From contig NW_026527055.1 in NCBI RefSeq assembly GCF_027744825.2, positions 1,612,001-1,676,000 of the forward strand: DNA of 64,000 nt, in the 5' to 3' direction. Positions within the stretch are counted from its first letter, which is position 1. Each line of letters begins with the position of its first letter. Below the pieces are notes generated by a model that searched no databases, was not told where the DNA came from, and was given only the letters and a program-made list of their open reading frames with translations. The stretch comes from Synchiropus splendidus. Lineage: Eukaryota; Chordata; Actinopteri; Syngnathiformes; Callionymidae. Shown in pieces: positions 1 through 8,340 of the stretch. The translations under genes were made by a program, and so were the position numbers.

Positions 1-382
1 AACAATATAGTGACGCAGCACTTGGATTGTTTTGTTCTGTTTTGTACCCCGTTGTTTTCTTCTGTTTCGTGACGCACTGTTTTGTACAGTTCTGTGTTGA
101 ACAGTTCTTGAACGGTTTTGTATAGTTTTGTTTGTTTGTCTTTTCCTCTTCCCTTTTTGGTCGAGTCCGTTCTCTTTTTGATTTTGTTTCTTTTCTTTTG
201 TGATTCGTTAACTCTGGGTGGTGTCTGATATTCGTTTTCTTGTTAGTTCATTATTGAGTTAGTCTGTTATTTTCTTTCACGTATTTTGTTTTCTTTGTGT
301 CTCTGACCCGGTCTGCCATTGACACTCTTCTTGTAGCTGCTGGGCCCGGTGGTGTAGGTGACCTGGTGGCGGTTAATTTTAT

Positions 383-407
383 CGTGTCCTGTGCTGTTGG
401 GGACACG
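383..407. other. Inverted repeat (7-bp stem)
   Basis: CGTGTCC at 383-389 is the exact reverse complement of GGACACG at 401-407, with an 11-base loop. It is a short potential hairpin in otherwise unassigned DNA. It could be chance. Confidence 0.35.
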
Positions 408-567
408 TTTGCATGTTTGTGCGGCTTGGATGCGTTTGTTCGGGTTCATCAGTTTATTGTGTGGTTGGACCTGCCGTAGAGGGTGTCCCCCATCCCAGTA
501 AGTCCCAGATCTACAATATTCTTGTTACTTTTATTTTTGATTGTTGGATTTTAGAATCATTTGTATT

Positions 568-573
568 AATAAA
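568..573 (+). other. AATAAA polyadenylation-type hexamer
   Basis: A canonical AATAAA lies in an A/T-rich stretch about 85 bases upstream of a small inverted repeat (TTGGG at 658-662 with CCCAA at 670-674). The combination would suit the R/U5 part of an LTR or a 3' UTR on the plus strand. No element body is identified beside it, so this is only a candidate signal. Confidence 0.3.
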
Positions 574-657
574 GTATCTATACTTATTAATATGCAATTT
601 GAACCCTGTCTCATGTCTCCCGAGTAAGCGGACCTGCGTGTCCTTAGTTATTATTCT

Positions 658-674
658 TTGGGTGAAATTCCCAA
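658..674. other. Inverted repeat TTGGG...CCCAA
   Basis: A 5-bp perfect stem with a 7-base loop (TGAAATT), reading TTGGGTGAAATTCCCAA. It is followed by a GGTGG word. Function unknown. Confidence 0.3.
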
Positions 675-720
675 GGTGGTGTAGCTGGACTCCAAATTTG
701 GGCTGCATTTCATATACACT

Positions 721-753
721 TGCACACACAAACACACACACACACACACACTC
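721..753. repeat. (CA)n microsatellite
   Basis: A run of CA dinucleotides with one AAC interruption, ending just before the first recognisable satellite bases. This is an ordinary vertebrate-type microsatellite. Confidence 0.85.
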
Positions 754-768
754 ACCCACCGTAGGGCA

Positions 769-1192
769 GCACACCACTATAGTAGAAGGGATCTTTCTAA
801 TAGGTGCGGATCTAATTCAACTTGTCTGAAGTGTTTTCAGATCAGTTTTTTCAGTTTGTCGGTCTGTAAACCACCGTCACTCGACCTGAAAACGCGTTTT
901 CTGCACTGTTCACACACTGATCAGAATAGGCTAAGAACAGTGAAAATATCAACTGTACCTATAGGGAAAAGACTATTTCTCGTATATTGAGCACTAAATT
1001 AAACTTTCTGAACTGTTTTCAAAGAGACATTTTTATGTTTGCCTGTCCGAAACCCATCTTCTCTCGGGCTGAAAGCGCGTTTTCTGCACTGTTCGCTGAC
1101 TGCTCAGGGATGCCTCAGAACATGAAAATTTCACCTGCAACTATAGGAAAAAACACTATTTCTATTATATTCAACTCTAAACCTCTTTGAAT
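769..1192 (+). repeat. Diverged left-edge copies of the 188-bp satellite
   Basis: Two-plus decayed monomers can be aligned by eye to the main array. The CCACTATAG...GAAGGG...CTTTCTAATAG...GTCTGAAGTG order is present from 769. GAAAACGCGTTTTCTGCA appears at 888-905 and GAAAGCGCGTTTTCTGCA at 1,071-1,088, a spacing of 183. The second monomer also keeps a TTTTTATGTTTG block and the AGAACATGAAAATTTCACCT block. Divergence from the array consensus is far greater than between any array copies. Recognisable similarity stops at about 1,190 at consensus position 120 (my numbering puts base 1 at the first A of AAACGCGTTT). Confidence 0.85.
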
Positions 1193-1199
1193 AGGGTGC

Positions 1200-2096
1200 T
1201 GCGACTGGCCTTCAAGCAGCCGAACCGTTCCACATTTCCTGCTTCCAAGCCATGGGATGAGTTTGACAAGAGCCAGGCCCTGCTACGAGGTGGATCCGGA
1301 GACTCTGTTCCCAGAGTTGGCTGAGTTCCGGGTGGTGGAGTCAGGCACGTTCCCGCTTGATCTTCTCCTGCGCCTCATTTCATTCGCTGCCTGTCGTATC
1401 GAAGTTGAGCTCTCTCTCCTCCGCCAGCTCAAGAATCATCTCACTTCACTAACGGCCTGCTGGAGTTGGACAGCGAGACTACACAAAAGTCACGACAGCA
1501 TGTTGTCTGCCCACAACTGGAAGAAATCCATTATATTCCCAGCGCGGTTCTGACACTCCACTAGAACTAGGACCGCACTTGGTCAGGTACGGAGCTTACT
1601 GCCTGGTGGAGGGTTTGGATTGGCGGCGCGACGTTCCCGCTCAGTTAGCCGTCATGCGCGATGCGCGATACTCGACCTCCCCCTTGAGGAGTAACCAATC
1701 ATCCCAGCTGGCTTTAACAGAGTCACCATAGCACAGTGGACTGGTGTCTACGCCATCAGCAACCAGTTCATAGCGCTTGAGAACATCATCGCACTCTTTA
1801 TGAGCTCCGTTGACAGGCTCATCCATCGCAGAACCTCTGTCACTCCACCAGAGATTTTGGAGATTCAACAGTCCGTCGACGTGGTGCTGTGCTTGCGGCG
1901 CCTCCTCCACACACACTGTCGCTGTTCGAAGGGGCGGGGTGAGCCCAGCCGTCTGGATCATAGCCGCACTGATCATCGCTGCTCCTCTTGGAGAGACCAG
2001 CCGGCTGCTCTCACCTCTGCTCCCTCCAAAAAAACGAAGAAAACTTTGTATCAAAAAGTATGCATCTGAACCAAAGTCTAACTTGAATAAAAAATA
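1200..2096 (+). pseudogene. Possible gag-like region of the DIRS element (broken)
   Basis: This is the position where DIRS elements carry gag, upstream of RT. The plus strand can be read only in pieces: an open stretch from 1,257 to 1,553, then other frames. One piece around 1,560-1,690 (GPHLVRYGAYCLVEGLDWRR) has the look of a structural protein segment. A later piece ends in a lysine/arginine run (PPKKRRKLCIKK) near 2,020-2,070, which would suit a nucleic-acid-binding tail. Several stops interrupt the reading. The assignment rests mainly on location. No catalytic motif exists to confirm it, and I cannot tell where the original start was. Confidence 0.4.
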
Positions 2097-2572
2097 AGAT
2101 GCACTACTTTGGTATCGGGTCTGTTTCTTCTCTTCCGGTTCCAGTCAGTGCGAACTCAGGCTTCAAAAATGTGTTTTGGTTTGACATCGTCTCAGGAGAC
2201 AGGGAAGTTCCTGGAGCCAAGAAGTTATGTTTTTCCTCAGCTTCGCCACAATAAGAAGCAGATGCGTCAAATAACTCTTTCCCATCTCTCAACAGATCCC
2301 GGTTCTAGCCAATAGTCAGGAGAGTCTCAATTCTGCCATTAACTCTTCTTATTCCTCAGACTCGCCAGTTTCTAGCAGGGGTCGCCACAGGACCGCGATA
2401 GCCGCGTCTTCAGAGGATCACACAGTAGGCGCTGCGTGGCAGACCTGCTCTGTTCTCAGCTCCCTCCTGCGATGTCTGATGCGATGTCTGTCTGTGATTC
2501 TGTTCTCTGCAGCCCTCCAAACCTCTCAGAGGCAAGTAGGACATCATCATCTACAGTCATCTTTTTCTGTAG
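2097..2572 (+). other. Inter-domain DIRS DNA, no domain recognised
   Basis: Short plus-strand frames here are serine-rich (for example SSYSSDSPVSS near 2,345) and lead into the RT region. That would fit the disordered linker between gag and RT. Nothing specific can be named. Confidence 0.35.
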
Positions 2573-3462
2573 ATGATTGGGCCGGTCCCTCGGGTCTCCA
2601 TCTTTGGAGAATTGCAGAGTCAGATCAAGGTACACTGCAAGTTTGGGGGCCCTACTTCCTCTGAAGGATCAACTGACAAAAGCGAGTCTGTTTTTGAAGA
2701 ACCAGCGGGACTTGAAGTGCCCAGAGGAGTGTGCGCTGAGTACCGACGACCCTTTTGTCCTGGACCCGCCCCGGAGGCCGGGTCCGCTCCAGTGCTCAGT
2801 TCGCCGAATTTAAAGCGCCTGTCTCCTCACCTGCCCATATGGATCGAGAAGATACTTGTCATTGACACGCCCTTCAGTTTCACAGTCAACCCCGAGGTTC
2901 TGCGACACCACGTGGATCTGGGTGAACTCAGAGAACCAGCGGTCATGTCTGATGGAGGAGGACCGCGCTCTCCTGTCAAAGGAAGTAATCGAGCTAGTGC
3001 CAAAGCGATCCACCTACGCTGGGTTTTACTCCAGGTACTTTCTGGACAGGAGAGTGGAGACCTGTTTTGGACCTCAGTCTCCTGAACCAATTCATGACCA
3101 GACAGCGGATCCGGACTACCAGGAGACTCCTGGAGTGTGTCAGAGTGTGAGAGGCGATGACTTCCATAGATCTTGCAGACTCCTACTTCCACAACACGGT
3201 CTGTAGTGTGGACGTACTTGGAGTACTGGTTGATTCTAGCCAGGTCCAAACAGGAGTCATGAGTGCACACCAGCTTGGTGTTGGACCACATCGCGCTATT
3301 GAGGCAGCGTCCCACGCCTTTGTCCGGCTGGGTCTGCTCAACATGCAAGGCCTTCAAAAGTGGTTTGGCGGCCTGCACCCTCACCTGACTCGAGACCAGA
3401 GATCAGAACACAAATCTCGAGTCTCGGGTCTCGGGCCTGACCCGAGACTGAGTCCAGCATGA
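2573..3462 (+). pseudogene. DIRS reverse transcriptase remnant with the catalytic core deleted
   Basis: The RT would copy the element's RNA into DNA. The fragment EVIELVPKRSTYAGFYSRYFL ends at 3,044 and matches the conserved N-terminal RT region. A frame change then gives RPVLDLSLLNQF from 3,058. A TGA at 3,148-3,150 follows, then MTSIDLADSYFH from 3,157, which is RT motif A with its aspartate at 3,169-3,171. Directly after motif A the reading continues into VDVLGVLVDSSQ and then LGLLNMQGLQKW, which in intact DIRS RTs lie well after the YxDD box. The stretch of roughly a hundred codons that should carry YxDD is therefore missing. Two frames and at least one stop are needed to read it. Confidence 0.8.
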
Positions 3463-3507
3463 CCACCAGGAAGGTCGTGCTCTTACTGGGACTCAGCGCG
3501 CTTTTCA

Positions 3508-3886
3508 GGATCCAGCAAGTCCTACAAGTCTTTACAGACAGTCAGGCGGGGGAGGCCACCTGGATCAGATCTGCATCAGCGGGATCTGGAGCAGTTCCGA
3601 AGGTCGTCACATTAACCTGCTGGAGCTGTTGGCAGTTTTTAAGGTGTTGGTGGCTCTATCTCCTTATCTAAGTGGGAACCACGTTTTGGTGAGATCAGAC
3701 AGCTCTTCCACCGTGGCCTATATCAACCGCCAGCGTAGGGTGAGGACGTCTGCGTTATAAAACCTGGCCAGAAAGATTTGGCTCTGGGCTGATGTACATT
3801 TAGCGTCATTGGAGGCTCTGCATGTGCCAGGTGTAGACAATGTGGCAGCAGATGGATTATCTTGGAGACCACTGCCAGATGAATGA
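3508..3886 (+). pseudogene. DIRS RNase H domain remnant
   Basis: RNase H removes the RNA strand of the RNA/DNA hybrid. Its metal-binding acidic positions are recognisable: VFTDSQA at about 3,528-3,548 in one frame, then after a frameshift HINLLELLAV (3,608-3,637), VRSDSSSTVAYIN (about 3,689-3,727) and HVPGVDNVAADGLS (3,821-3,862) in a second frame. A TAA at 3,758-3,760 interrupts the domain, and a TGA at 3,884-3,886 separates it from the next domain. The sequence follows the RT remnant directly, as in the family. Confidence 0.85.
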
Positions 3887-4222
3887 AGTTTATCTCAGGA
3901 TATGGCAAATATGATCTGGGAGTTTTTCGGCCACCCAGTGGCTGATCTCTTTGCGAGCAGAGAGAACTTCAAATGTCCTCTCTGGTTCTCTCTCCCTAGA
4001 TCCGACGACCATCCACTGGGAGTGGACGCCCTGGCTCATCCAAGGTGGCCAAAAGGCCTCCTGTACGCCTTTCCTCCTCCTTGCCTTATTCTATGTCTGA
4101 TGAGGGGAATTCAACTGCGGAGAGTGAGAATGATTCTCGTGGCTCTAGACAGCCCCAGCTCCATCTGGTATCCGGAGATGAGTCAGATGCGGATCAAAGG
4201 CCTCGGGACTTCCCTCCATTGA
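3887..4222 (+). pseudogene. DIRS methyltransferase-like (DAM-type) domain remnant
   Basis: This continues the RNase H frame after the TGA. MIWEFFG, VADLFASRENFKCPLWFSL (about 3,935-3,993), GVDALAHPRWPKGLLYAFPP (about 4,019-4,078) and ILVALDSPSSIWYP (about 4,136-4,177) are the landmark segments of the domain that follows RNase H in DIRS polyproteins. That domain is usually described as methyltransferase-like, with unclear function in transposition. The end is truncated: a stop at 4,220-4,222 comes before the usual run into the recombinase region. Confidence 0.75.
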
Positions 4223-4253
4223 ATTCAGCGCTTCTGCAAGCATCAGGAACCCT

Positions 4254-5289
4254 GAGGTCTCCCCCAATACTAGGACGACCCCTCAAGGTTTGGGTTCGCC
4301 AGGGTTAACAATTAGTCACTTCCCCCCTGATGTCCAATTGACTCTTCAGAACGCTAAAGCTCAGTCAACCCTCAGAGCATACAATGCTAAATGGACATTT
4401 TTTTCCCGGTGGTGTGGAACCCAGTCAGCCTCCCCAGAATCGGCACCTGTTCCTCTCATCCTCTCTTTTCTCCAGCATCTGGTTAATGAAGCTTGGAGCA
4501 GCGCTACATTACGGGTTTATGTAGCAGCCCTTTCCATGCTACACAATGGTCTGGACGGCCACCCCGTCTGCGAGCATCGTCTAGTGAGCCGTTTCATGAG
4601 AGGAGTGAAAAGGCTTAGACCAACCACAAGACCGTTATGTCAGTACTGGGACCTGCAGCTGGTACTCAATTCACTCTCTGAAGCCCCTTTTGAGCCACTT
4701 GATCAGGTCTCCCAGGAGCTAGAAGCGCTTTTTCGATCAGCCCTGATTGCATCTCTTTTGGCGACGATGACTCGGCGGTATCACTTAGACCCAACCCTGC
4801 CTTTGCACCTACATGTCTCTCTTCTTCTTCAGTATAAACTTCTTGTCAGTAAAAACTTTCTGCTCTCCTACCCATTCAAAAGAGGTACATGAGCGTTTAC
4901 ACAAAATATGTCCGGTTAGAGCGCTAAAAGCTTAACTGGATCGAGTCCCACCCTTCAGAAAGACGGACAGTCTGTGGGTGTCTGTCGCAGGTGGTAAGAA
5001 GGGGCAGGCGCTGTCCCCTCACAGGTTGTCACATTGGCTTGGAATTGCCATCATGAAAGCCTATGAGACAGCAGGAAAACAGGCACCCGAATCCCTGAGA
5101 GCACACTCGACCAGAGGCCTGGAAACATCTGTTGCTGCTTCAAGGGTGTATCTCTGGCAGAAATCTGCCTGGCAGCGTTTTTGGTCATCAATCTCTACTT
5201 TTGTTGACCACTATTTGTCTAATGTGTCAGCATCCTCCTTCCCTCATGTCATTCTGTCTTCAGGAGCAGCCGAACCCTGCGACCAGTAG
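4254..5289 (+). pseudogene. DIRS tyrosine recombinase, copy 1 (frameshifted)
   Basis: The recombinase inserts the circular DNA copy without target duplication. From 4,290 the reading includes LTLQNAKAQSTLRAYNAKW, an SAM-like core-binding segment, and then TLRVYVAALSMLHNGLDGHP and WDLQLVLNSLSEAPFEPLDQ. The segment that should carry the first catalytic arginine (about 4,745-4,785) is disrupted by a frameshift, with SLRPNPAFAPT readable in another frame afterwards. A TAA lies at 4,933-4,935. The last part is well kept: AHSTRG at 5,101-5,118 gives the H-x-x-R box, and FVDHYLSNV carries the nucleophile tyrosine at 5,212-5,214. The protein could not be made intact. Confidence 0.88.
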
Positions 5290-5333
5290 GGCCTCATTCA
5301 CAGCACTGGCTCTGGGACACCAGTATCTGCTTC

Positions 5334-5339
5334 ATTAAA
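5334..5339 (+). other. ATTAAA polyadenylation-type hexamer after recombinase copy 1
   Basis: ATTAAA is a common variant of the polyadenylation signal and lies 45 bases after the recombinase reading ends. The surrounding ATTAAAGTGTT resembles AATAAAGTGTT at 7,052, which follows recombinase copy 2. This supports both being the equivalent 3' end of the element. Confidence 0.5.
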
Positions 5340-5454
5340 GTGTTGTGGAGTGTGCAGCGTCCTGAGATCCACCAGATTCCTGCATAACTATCTCTTTCTT
5401 GCTCAGCTCAGACAAGAAGCCTGACTGTAGCGGCTCAGTAAATGTTTTCTCTAT

Positions 5455-5680
5455 CTGTATGGAGGATTGTTAATGCCACTTTCTATTTCAGCCGTAAGGT
5501 GGCTAAAAGAGGTCAACACAGTTCCTGCTGATCCACAGTGTAAGTTACACACCACTAATGAGGGGTTGTTAACCCCACCTTGTATATCAGCTTAAGGTGG
5601 CAAAGGCGAGGCGGCAGCTCCTGCCACCCAGAGTGTATGAATGAGGGGTTGTTCACAACCCATTCATTCATTCATTCAGG
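5455..5680 (+). repeat. UTR tandem repeat with paired hairpins
   Basis: Three related units begin with GGATTGTTAA (5,464), GGGTTGTTAA (5,563) and GGGTTGTTCA (5,646). Unit 2 has two perfect hairpins: GGGGTT/AACCCC at 5,562-5,576 and CCACCTT/AAGGTGG at 5,575-5,600. Unit 1 keeps the second one as GCCACTTT/AAGGTGGC, where the single change still allows a G-U pair. Unit 3 has GGGTTGT/ACAACCC at 5,646-5,661 and then degenerates into a (CATT)n run at 5,661-5,678. The units lie in the presumed 3' UTR of the DIRS element. Confidence 0.7.
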
Positions 5681-6084
5681 CTGGATAGACCCCGGGCGTG
5701 GCGGTGGTGTATGAAGTCTCATAGGCCGGTCCGGTGTGACGCCCTGGCCATCCGATATATCGACAGGACTCTGGGCACACCACCTTCCGTCATACCAAAG
5801 CAACATCACTGGTGACATTGCAGGTGGTTTAGTGCAGCAAAACGTTCATCTCCTTGACGGCCGTCTGGCAAAGGAGCAGGCAGTGCCAGTCAGATGTCCA
5901 GTATGGACGGCCATGGTAATTGCCGATGGTTCTCAAGTCAGGCCACGTTGCAAGGCTGGGGGTTAAGCTTTGTGCTCAAGATGACCTCATACGTGTTCCA
6001 GAGTCCTGGGAGGTGTTCTGGACTGCACAACTCTGCCACCTGTGCTCACACACACACTCACACAAGGGAGTGCTGCAACCTGTT
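5681..6084. other. DIRS-associated DNA of unknown content
   Basis: No conserved domain is seen in either strand. Short plus-strand frames (from 5,736 and 5,920) run through the region but look random until about 6,085, where similarity to the start of the recombinase begins. A short (CA)n-like stretch lies at 6,045-6,064. The region may be the UTR or terminal DNA of copy 1 joined to internal DNA of copy 2. Confidence 0.45.
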
Positions 6085-6960
6085 CAAGTCCTGCAAACAT
6101 TCCTGCATCAGGGGGCAGAAATTATGAGGGGACCGCCTATCCTGGGGCGTCTCCTCAAAGCACGGCTACATCAAGGCTAGCAGGCAGTCCTCTGCCCCCC
6201 GAGGCGCAGTTCACTAGTCGAAATGCTAAAGCACCCGCAACACTCAAAGCATATAATGCTCAATGGGTGTGGACTGCTGTCCATTGGGTAAACATCCACT
6301 GCTAGTCCAGTTCATGCAGGGATCTCGAAGACTCAGTCCCACCTCCAGACGCATCTGCCCCATTGGGATCTTCAATTGGTATTAAAGGCTCTCTCTGAAG
6401 CTCCCTTCGAGCCACTTGATCAGGCTCCTTTGGAGCTGGTGGCTTACAAAGCAGCTCTCCTCCTGGTCCTGGCCTCCATCAGGAGGGTTTGGACAACTAT
6501 GTGCCTTCTCGATTAGTCTTTTTTTCCCAATTTTCTTTGTGCCTCTTCTGAGGTGAGCAATTTTTCAGTAGACGCTTTCTGTACTACCCCCCCACCCGGA
6601 TGAGAACCACTGGCGCTTGCAAAAGGTGTGTCCCGTGAGGGCACTGAGAGCTTGTCTGAATGGAGTCAAGGCCCTCAGGAAAAAATATAAGCTGTGGGTG
6701 GCTCTGGCAGGTGGTATAAAAGGCATCATGCATAGGAGCCTTCAGAGGAGTTTCTTTGGCAGAAATCTGCCAAACAGCCTCCTGGGCTTCTGACTTAACT
6801 TTTGCAGATCTCTGTTTGTCGGACGTAGCTGCTTCTTCTTTGTCGGACGCAGCTGCTTCATCTTTGCCTCACGTTGTCCTGTCTGCAGGTGCTTCCAGCA
6901 GCTCTGGCCAAGAGATCAGAGAATCGTTCGCGGACCGAGGGGAGGGTCTCTTCATCTGAA
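6085..6960 (+). pseudogene. DIRS tyrosine recombinase, copy 2 (truncated, mutated)
   Basis: The start matches copy 1: RGPPILGRLLKARLHQG here against RSPPILGRPLKVWVRQG at about 4,255-4,305, followed by NAKAPATLKAYNAQW. A deletion then removes most of the core-binding domain. From 6,361 the reading HWDLQLVLKALSEAPFEPLDQ continues into LLLVLASIRRVW (about 6,454-6,489), so the first catalytic arginine region lost in copy 1 is kept here. The HxxR box is missing between about 6,715 and 6,750. At the nucleophile position copy 2 reads FADLCLSDV, with a cysteine codon at 6,813-6,815 where copy 1 has tyrosine. It is non-functional and differs enough from copy 1 to be a separate element or an old duplication. 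Confidence 0.82.
6819..6866 (+). repeat. 24-bp tandem duplication inside recombinase copy 2
   Basis: Two adjacent 24-base units starting TCGGACGTAGCTGCTTC and TCGGACGCAGCTGCTTC differ at two positions. They lengthen the recombinase C-terminal tail in frame (SDVAASSLSDAAASSL). Copy 1 has no equivalent duplication. Confidence 0.8.
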
Positions 6961-7250
6961 TCCAACTTTTTCCTGCGATCAAGGGGACCAGGCCCCACCC
7001 TCCAGAGCTGAGAGAATTTCAGGAGCGCTGATGCTTTTGTATTGTTGGTGCAATAAAGTGTTTCTCTTCCGCAGTGCTTCGTCATGGGCTAAACTTGTCT
7101 CCGCTGGTGAGTTCTCCGTACAAATATGGACGGGATGGCGTCTGGTTCCCCTGTGTAGTCGCCGGAGCAGCGAAGCACCTGATTTGGCAACGAGAGGGCC
7201 AAAGGGGGACGCCAAGACCCACTGTATGGAAGGTTATTCGTGCCACTTCA
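6961..7250 (+). other. 3' terminal region of the DIRS-derived DNA
   Basis: The recombinase tail ends before this stretch. AATAAA at 7,052-7,057 is a likely polyadenylation signal for the plus strand. The remainder (about 7,110-7,250) is GC-richer, with GGCGTCTGGTTCCCC and CAACGAGAGGGCC words of the type found in DIRS terminal repeats of fish, but no matching inverted copy was found at the left end. The satellite resumes at 7,251. Confidence 0.5.
7052..7057 (+). other. AATAAA polyadenylation signal (DIRS copy 2)
   Basis: A canonical hexamer about 90 bases beyond the end of the recombinase copy 2 reading. It is matched by ATTAAA in the same relative context after copy 1. Confidence 0.55.
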
Positions 7251-8340
7251 CAACATTTTTATGTTTGGCGTTCCGTAAACCACCTTTTCTGAAAACGCGT
7301 TTTCTGCATTGTGCCATAACTTCTCAGGGAAGCTTCAGAACATGATATTTTCAGCTCCCACTATAGCAGAAAGGGTCTTTGTAGTAGTTGCACATCAAAT
7401 CTAAGCCGTCTGAAGTGTTTTTCAAAAGTTATCAACATTTTTATGTTTGGCGTTCCGAAACCCACCTTTTCTCAGGCTGAAAACGCGCTTTCTGCATTGT
7501 ACCACAACTTCTCAGGGAAGCTTCAGAACATGAAATTTTCACATCCCACTATAGCAAAAAGGGTCTTTCTAGTACTTGCACATCAAATCTAAGCTGTCTG
7601 AAATGTTTTTCCAAAGTTATCAACATTTTTATGTTTGGCGTTCCAGAATCGACCTTATCTCAGGCTGAAAATGCGTTTTCTGCATTGTGCCATAACTTTG
7701 CAGGGAAGCTTCAGAACATGAAATTTTCACATCCCACTATAGCAGAAAGGGTCTTTCTAGTACTTGCACAACAAATCTAAGCTGTCTGAAATGTTTTTCC
7801 AAAGTTATCAACATTTTTATGTTTGGTGTTCCGGAACCCACCTTATCTCAGGCTGAAAACGCGTTTTCTGCATTGTGCCATAACTTTGCAGAGAAGCTTC
7901 AGAACATGAAATTTTCACCTCCCACTATAGTAGAAAGGGTCTTTCTAGTTGTTGCACATCTAATCTAAGCTGTCTGAAGTGTTTTTCCAAAGTTATCAAC
8001 ATTTTTATGTTTGGCGTTCCGGAACCCACCTTATCTCAGGCTGAAAATGCGTTTTCTGCAATGTGCCATAACTTTGCAGGGAAGCTTCAGAACATGAAAT
8101 TTTCACATCCCACTATAGCAGAAAGGGTCTTTCTAGTACTTGCACATCAAATCTAAGCTGTGTGAAATGTTTTTCCAAACTTATCAACATTTTTATGTTT
8201 GGCGTTCCGGAACCCTGCTAATCTCAGGCTAAAAACGTGTTTTCTGCATTGTGCCGTAACTTTGCAGTGAAGCCTCAGAACATGAAATTTTCACCTCCCA
8301 CTATAGTAGAAAGGGACTTTCTAGTAGTTGCACATCAAAT

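Larger units (their letters stand above)
1..768. other. Non-coding left flank, T-rich
   Basis: No gene is recognised here. The first 300 bases are rich in T with recurring TGTTTTGT-like words, and GTGACGCA occurs twice near positions 10 and 69. Short open frames on both strands show no family resemblance and no sensible composition. The stretch contains a polyadenylation-type AATAAA, two small inverted repeats and a (CA)n tract, listed separately. It could be the 3' end or LTR of an unrecognised retroelement, but nothing seen here proves that. Confidence 0.6.
1193..7250 (+). mobile_element. Decayed DIRS-type (tyrosine recombinase) retrotransposon DNA inserted in the satellite
   Basis: Plus-strand remnants occur in the order gag-like, RT, RNase H, methyltransferase-like domain, tyrosine recombinase. 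This is the arrangement of vertebrate DIRS elements, which integrate with a recombinase instead of an integrase. Satellite lies on both sides: it breaks off at consensus position ~120 on the left and resumes at position 141 on the right (CAACATTTTT at 7,251). No target-site duplication is apparent, as expected for DIRS. Two recombinase remnants (4,254-5,289 and 6,085-6,960) show that at least two copies, or a partial duplication, contribute. All frames carry stops and frameshifts, so the element is dead. The outer limits are uncertain by tens of bases and I did not find convincing terminal repeats. Confidence 0.85.

Noticed and set aside
413..829. 138-codon plus-strand open frame in the left flank
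   Set aside because: It runs through the AATAAA, the (CA)n tract (translated as THTHTHT) and diverged satellite, so it is not a protein gene.
1641..2054. 137-codon minus-strand open frame in the DIRS region
   Set aside because: It lies antisense to the gag-like part of a plus-strand element and shows no recognisable domain. Most likely a shadow frame.
2827..3384. 185-codon minus-strand open frame
   Set aside because: It is antisense to clear RT motifs (GFYSRYFL, SIDLADSYFH) on the plus strand.
1193..7250. LTR retrotransposon or retrovirus as the source of the RT
   Set aside because: The RT/RNase H is followed by the DIRS methyltransferase-like segment and a tyrosine recombinase with an HxxR box. 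No integrase, protease or envelope was seen, and no flanking LTRs.
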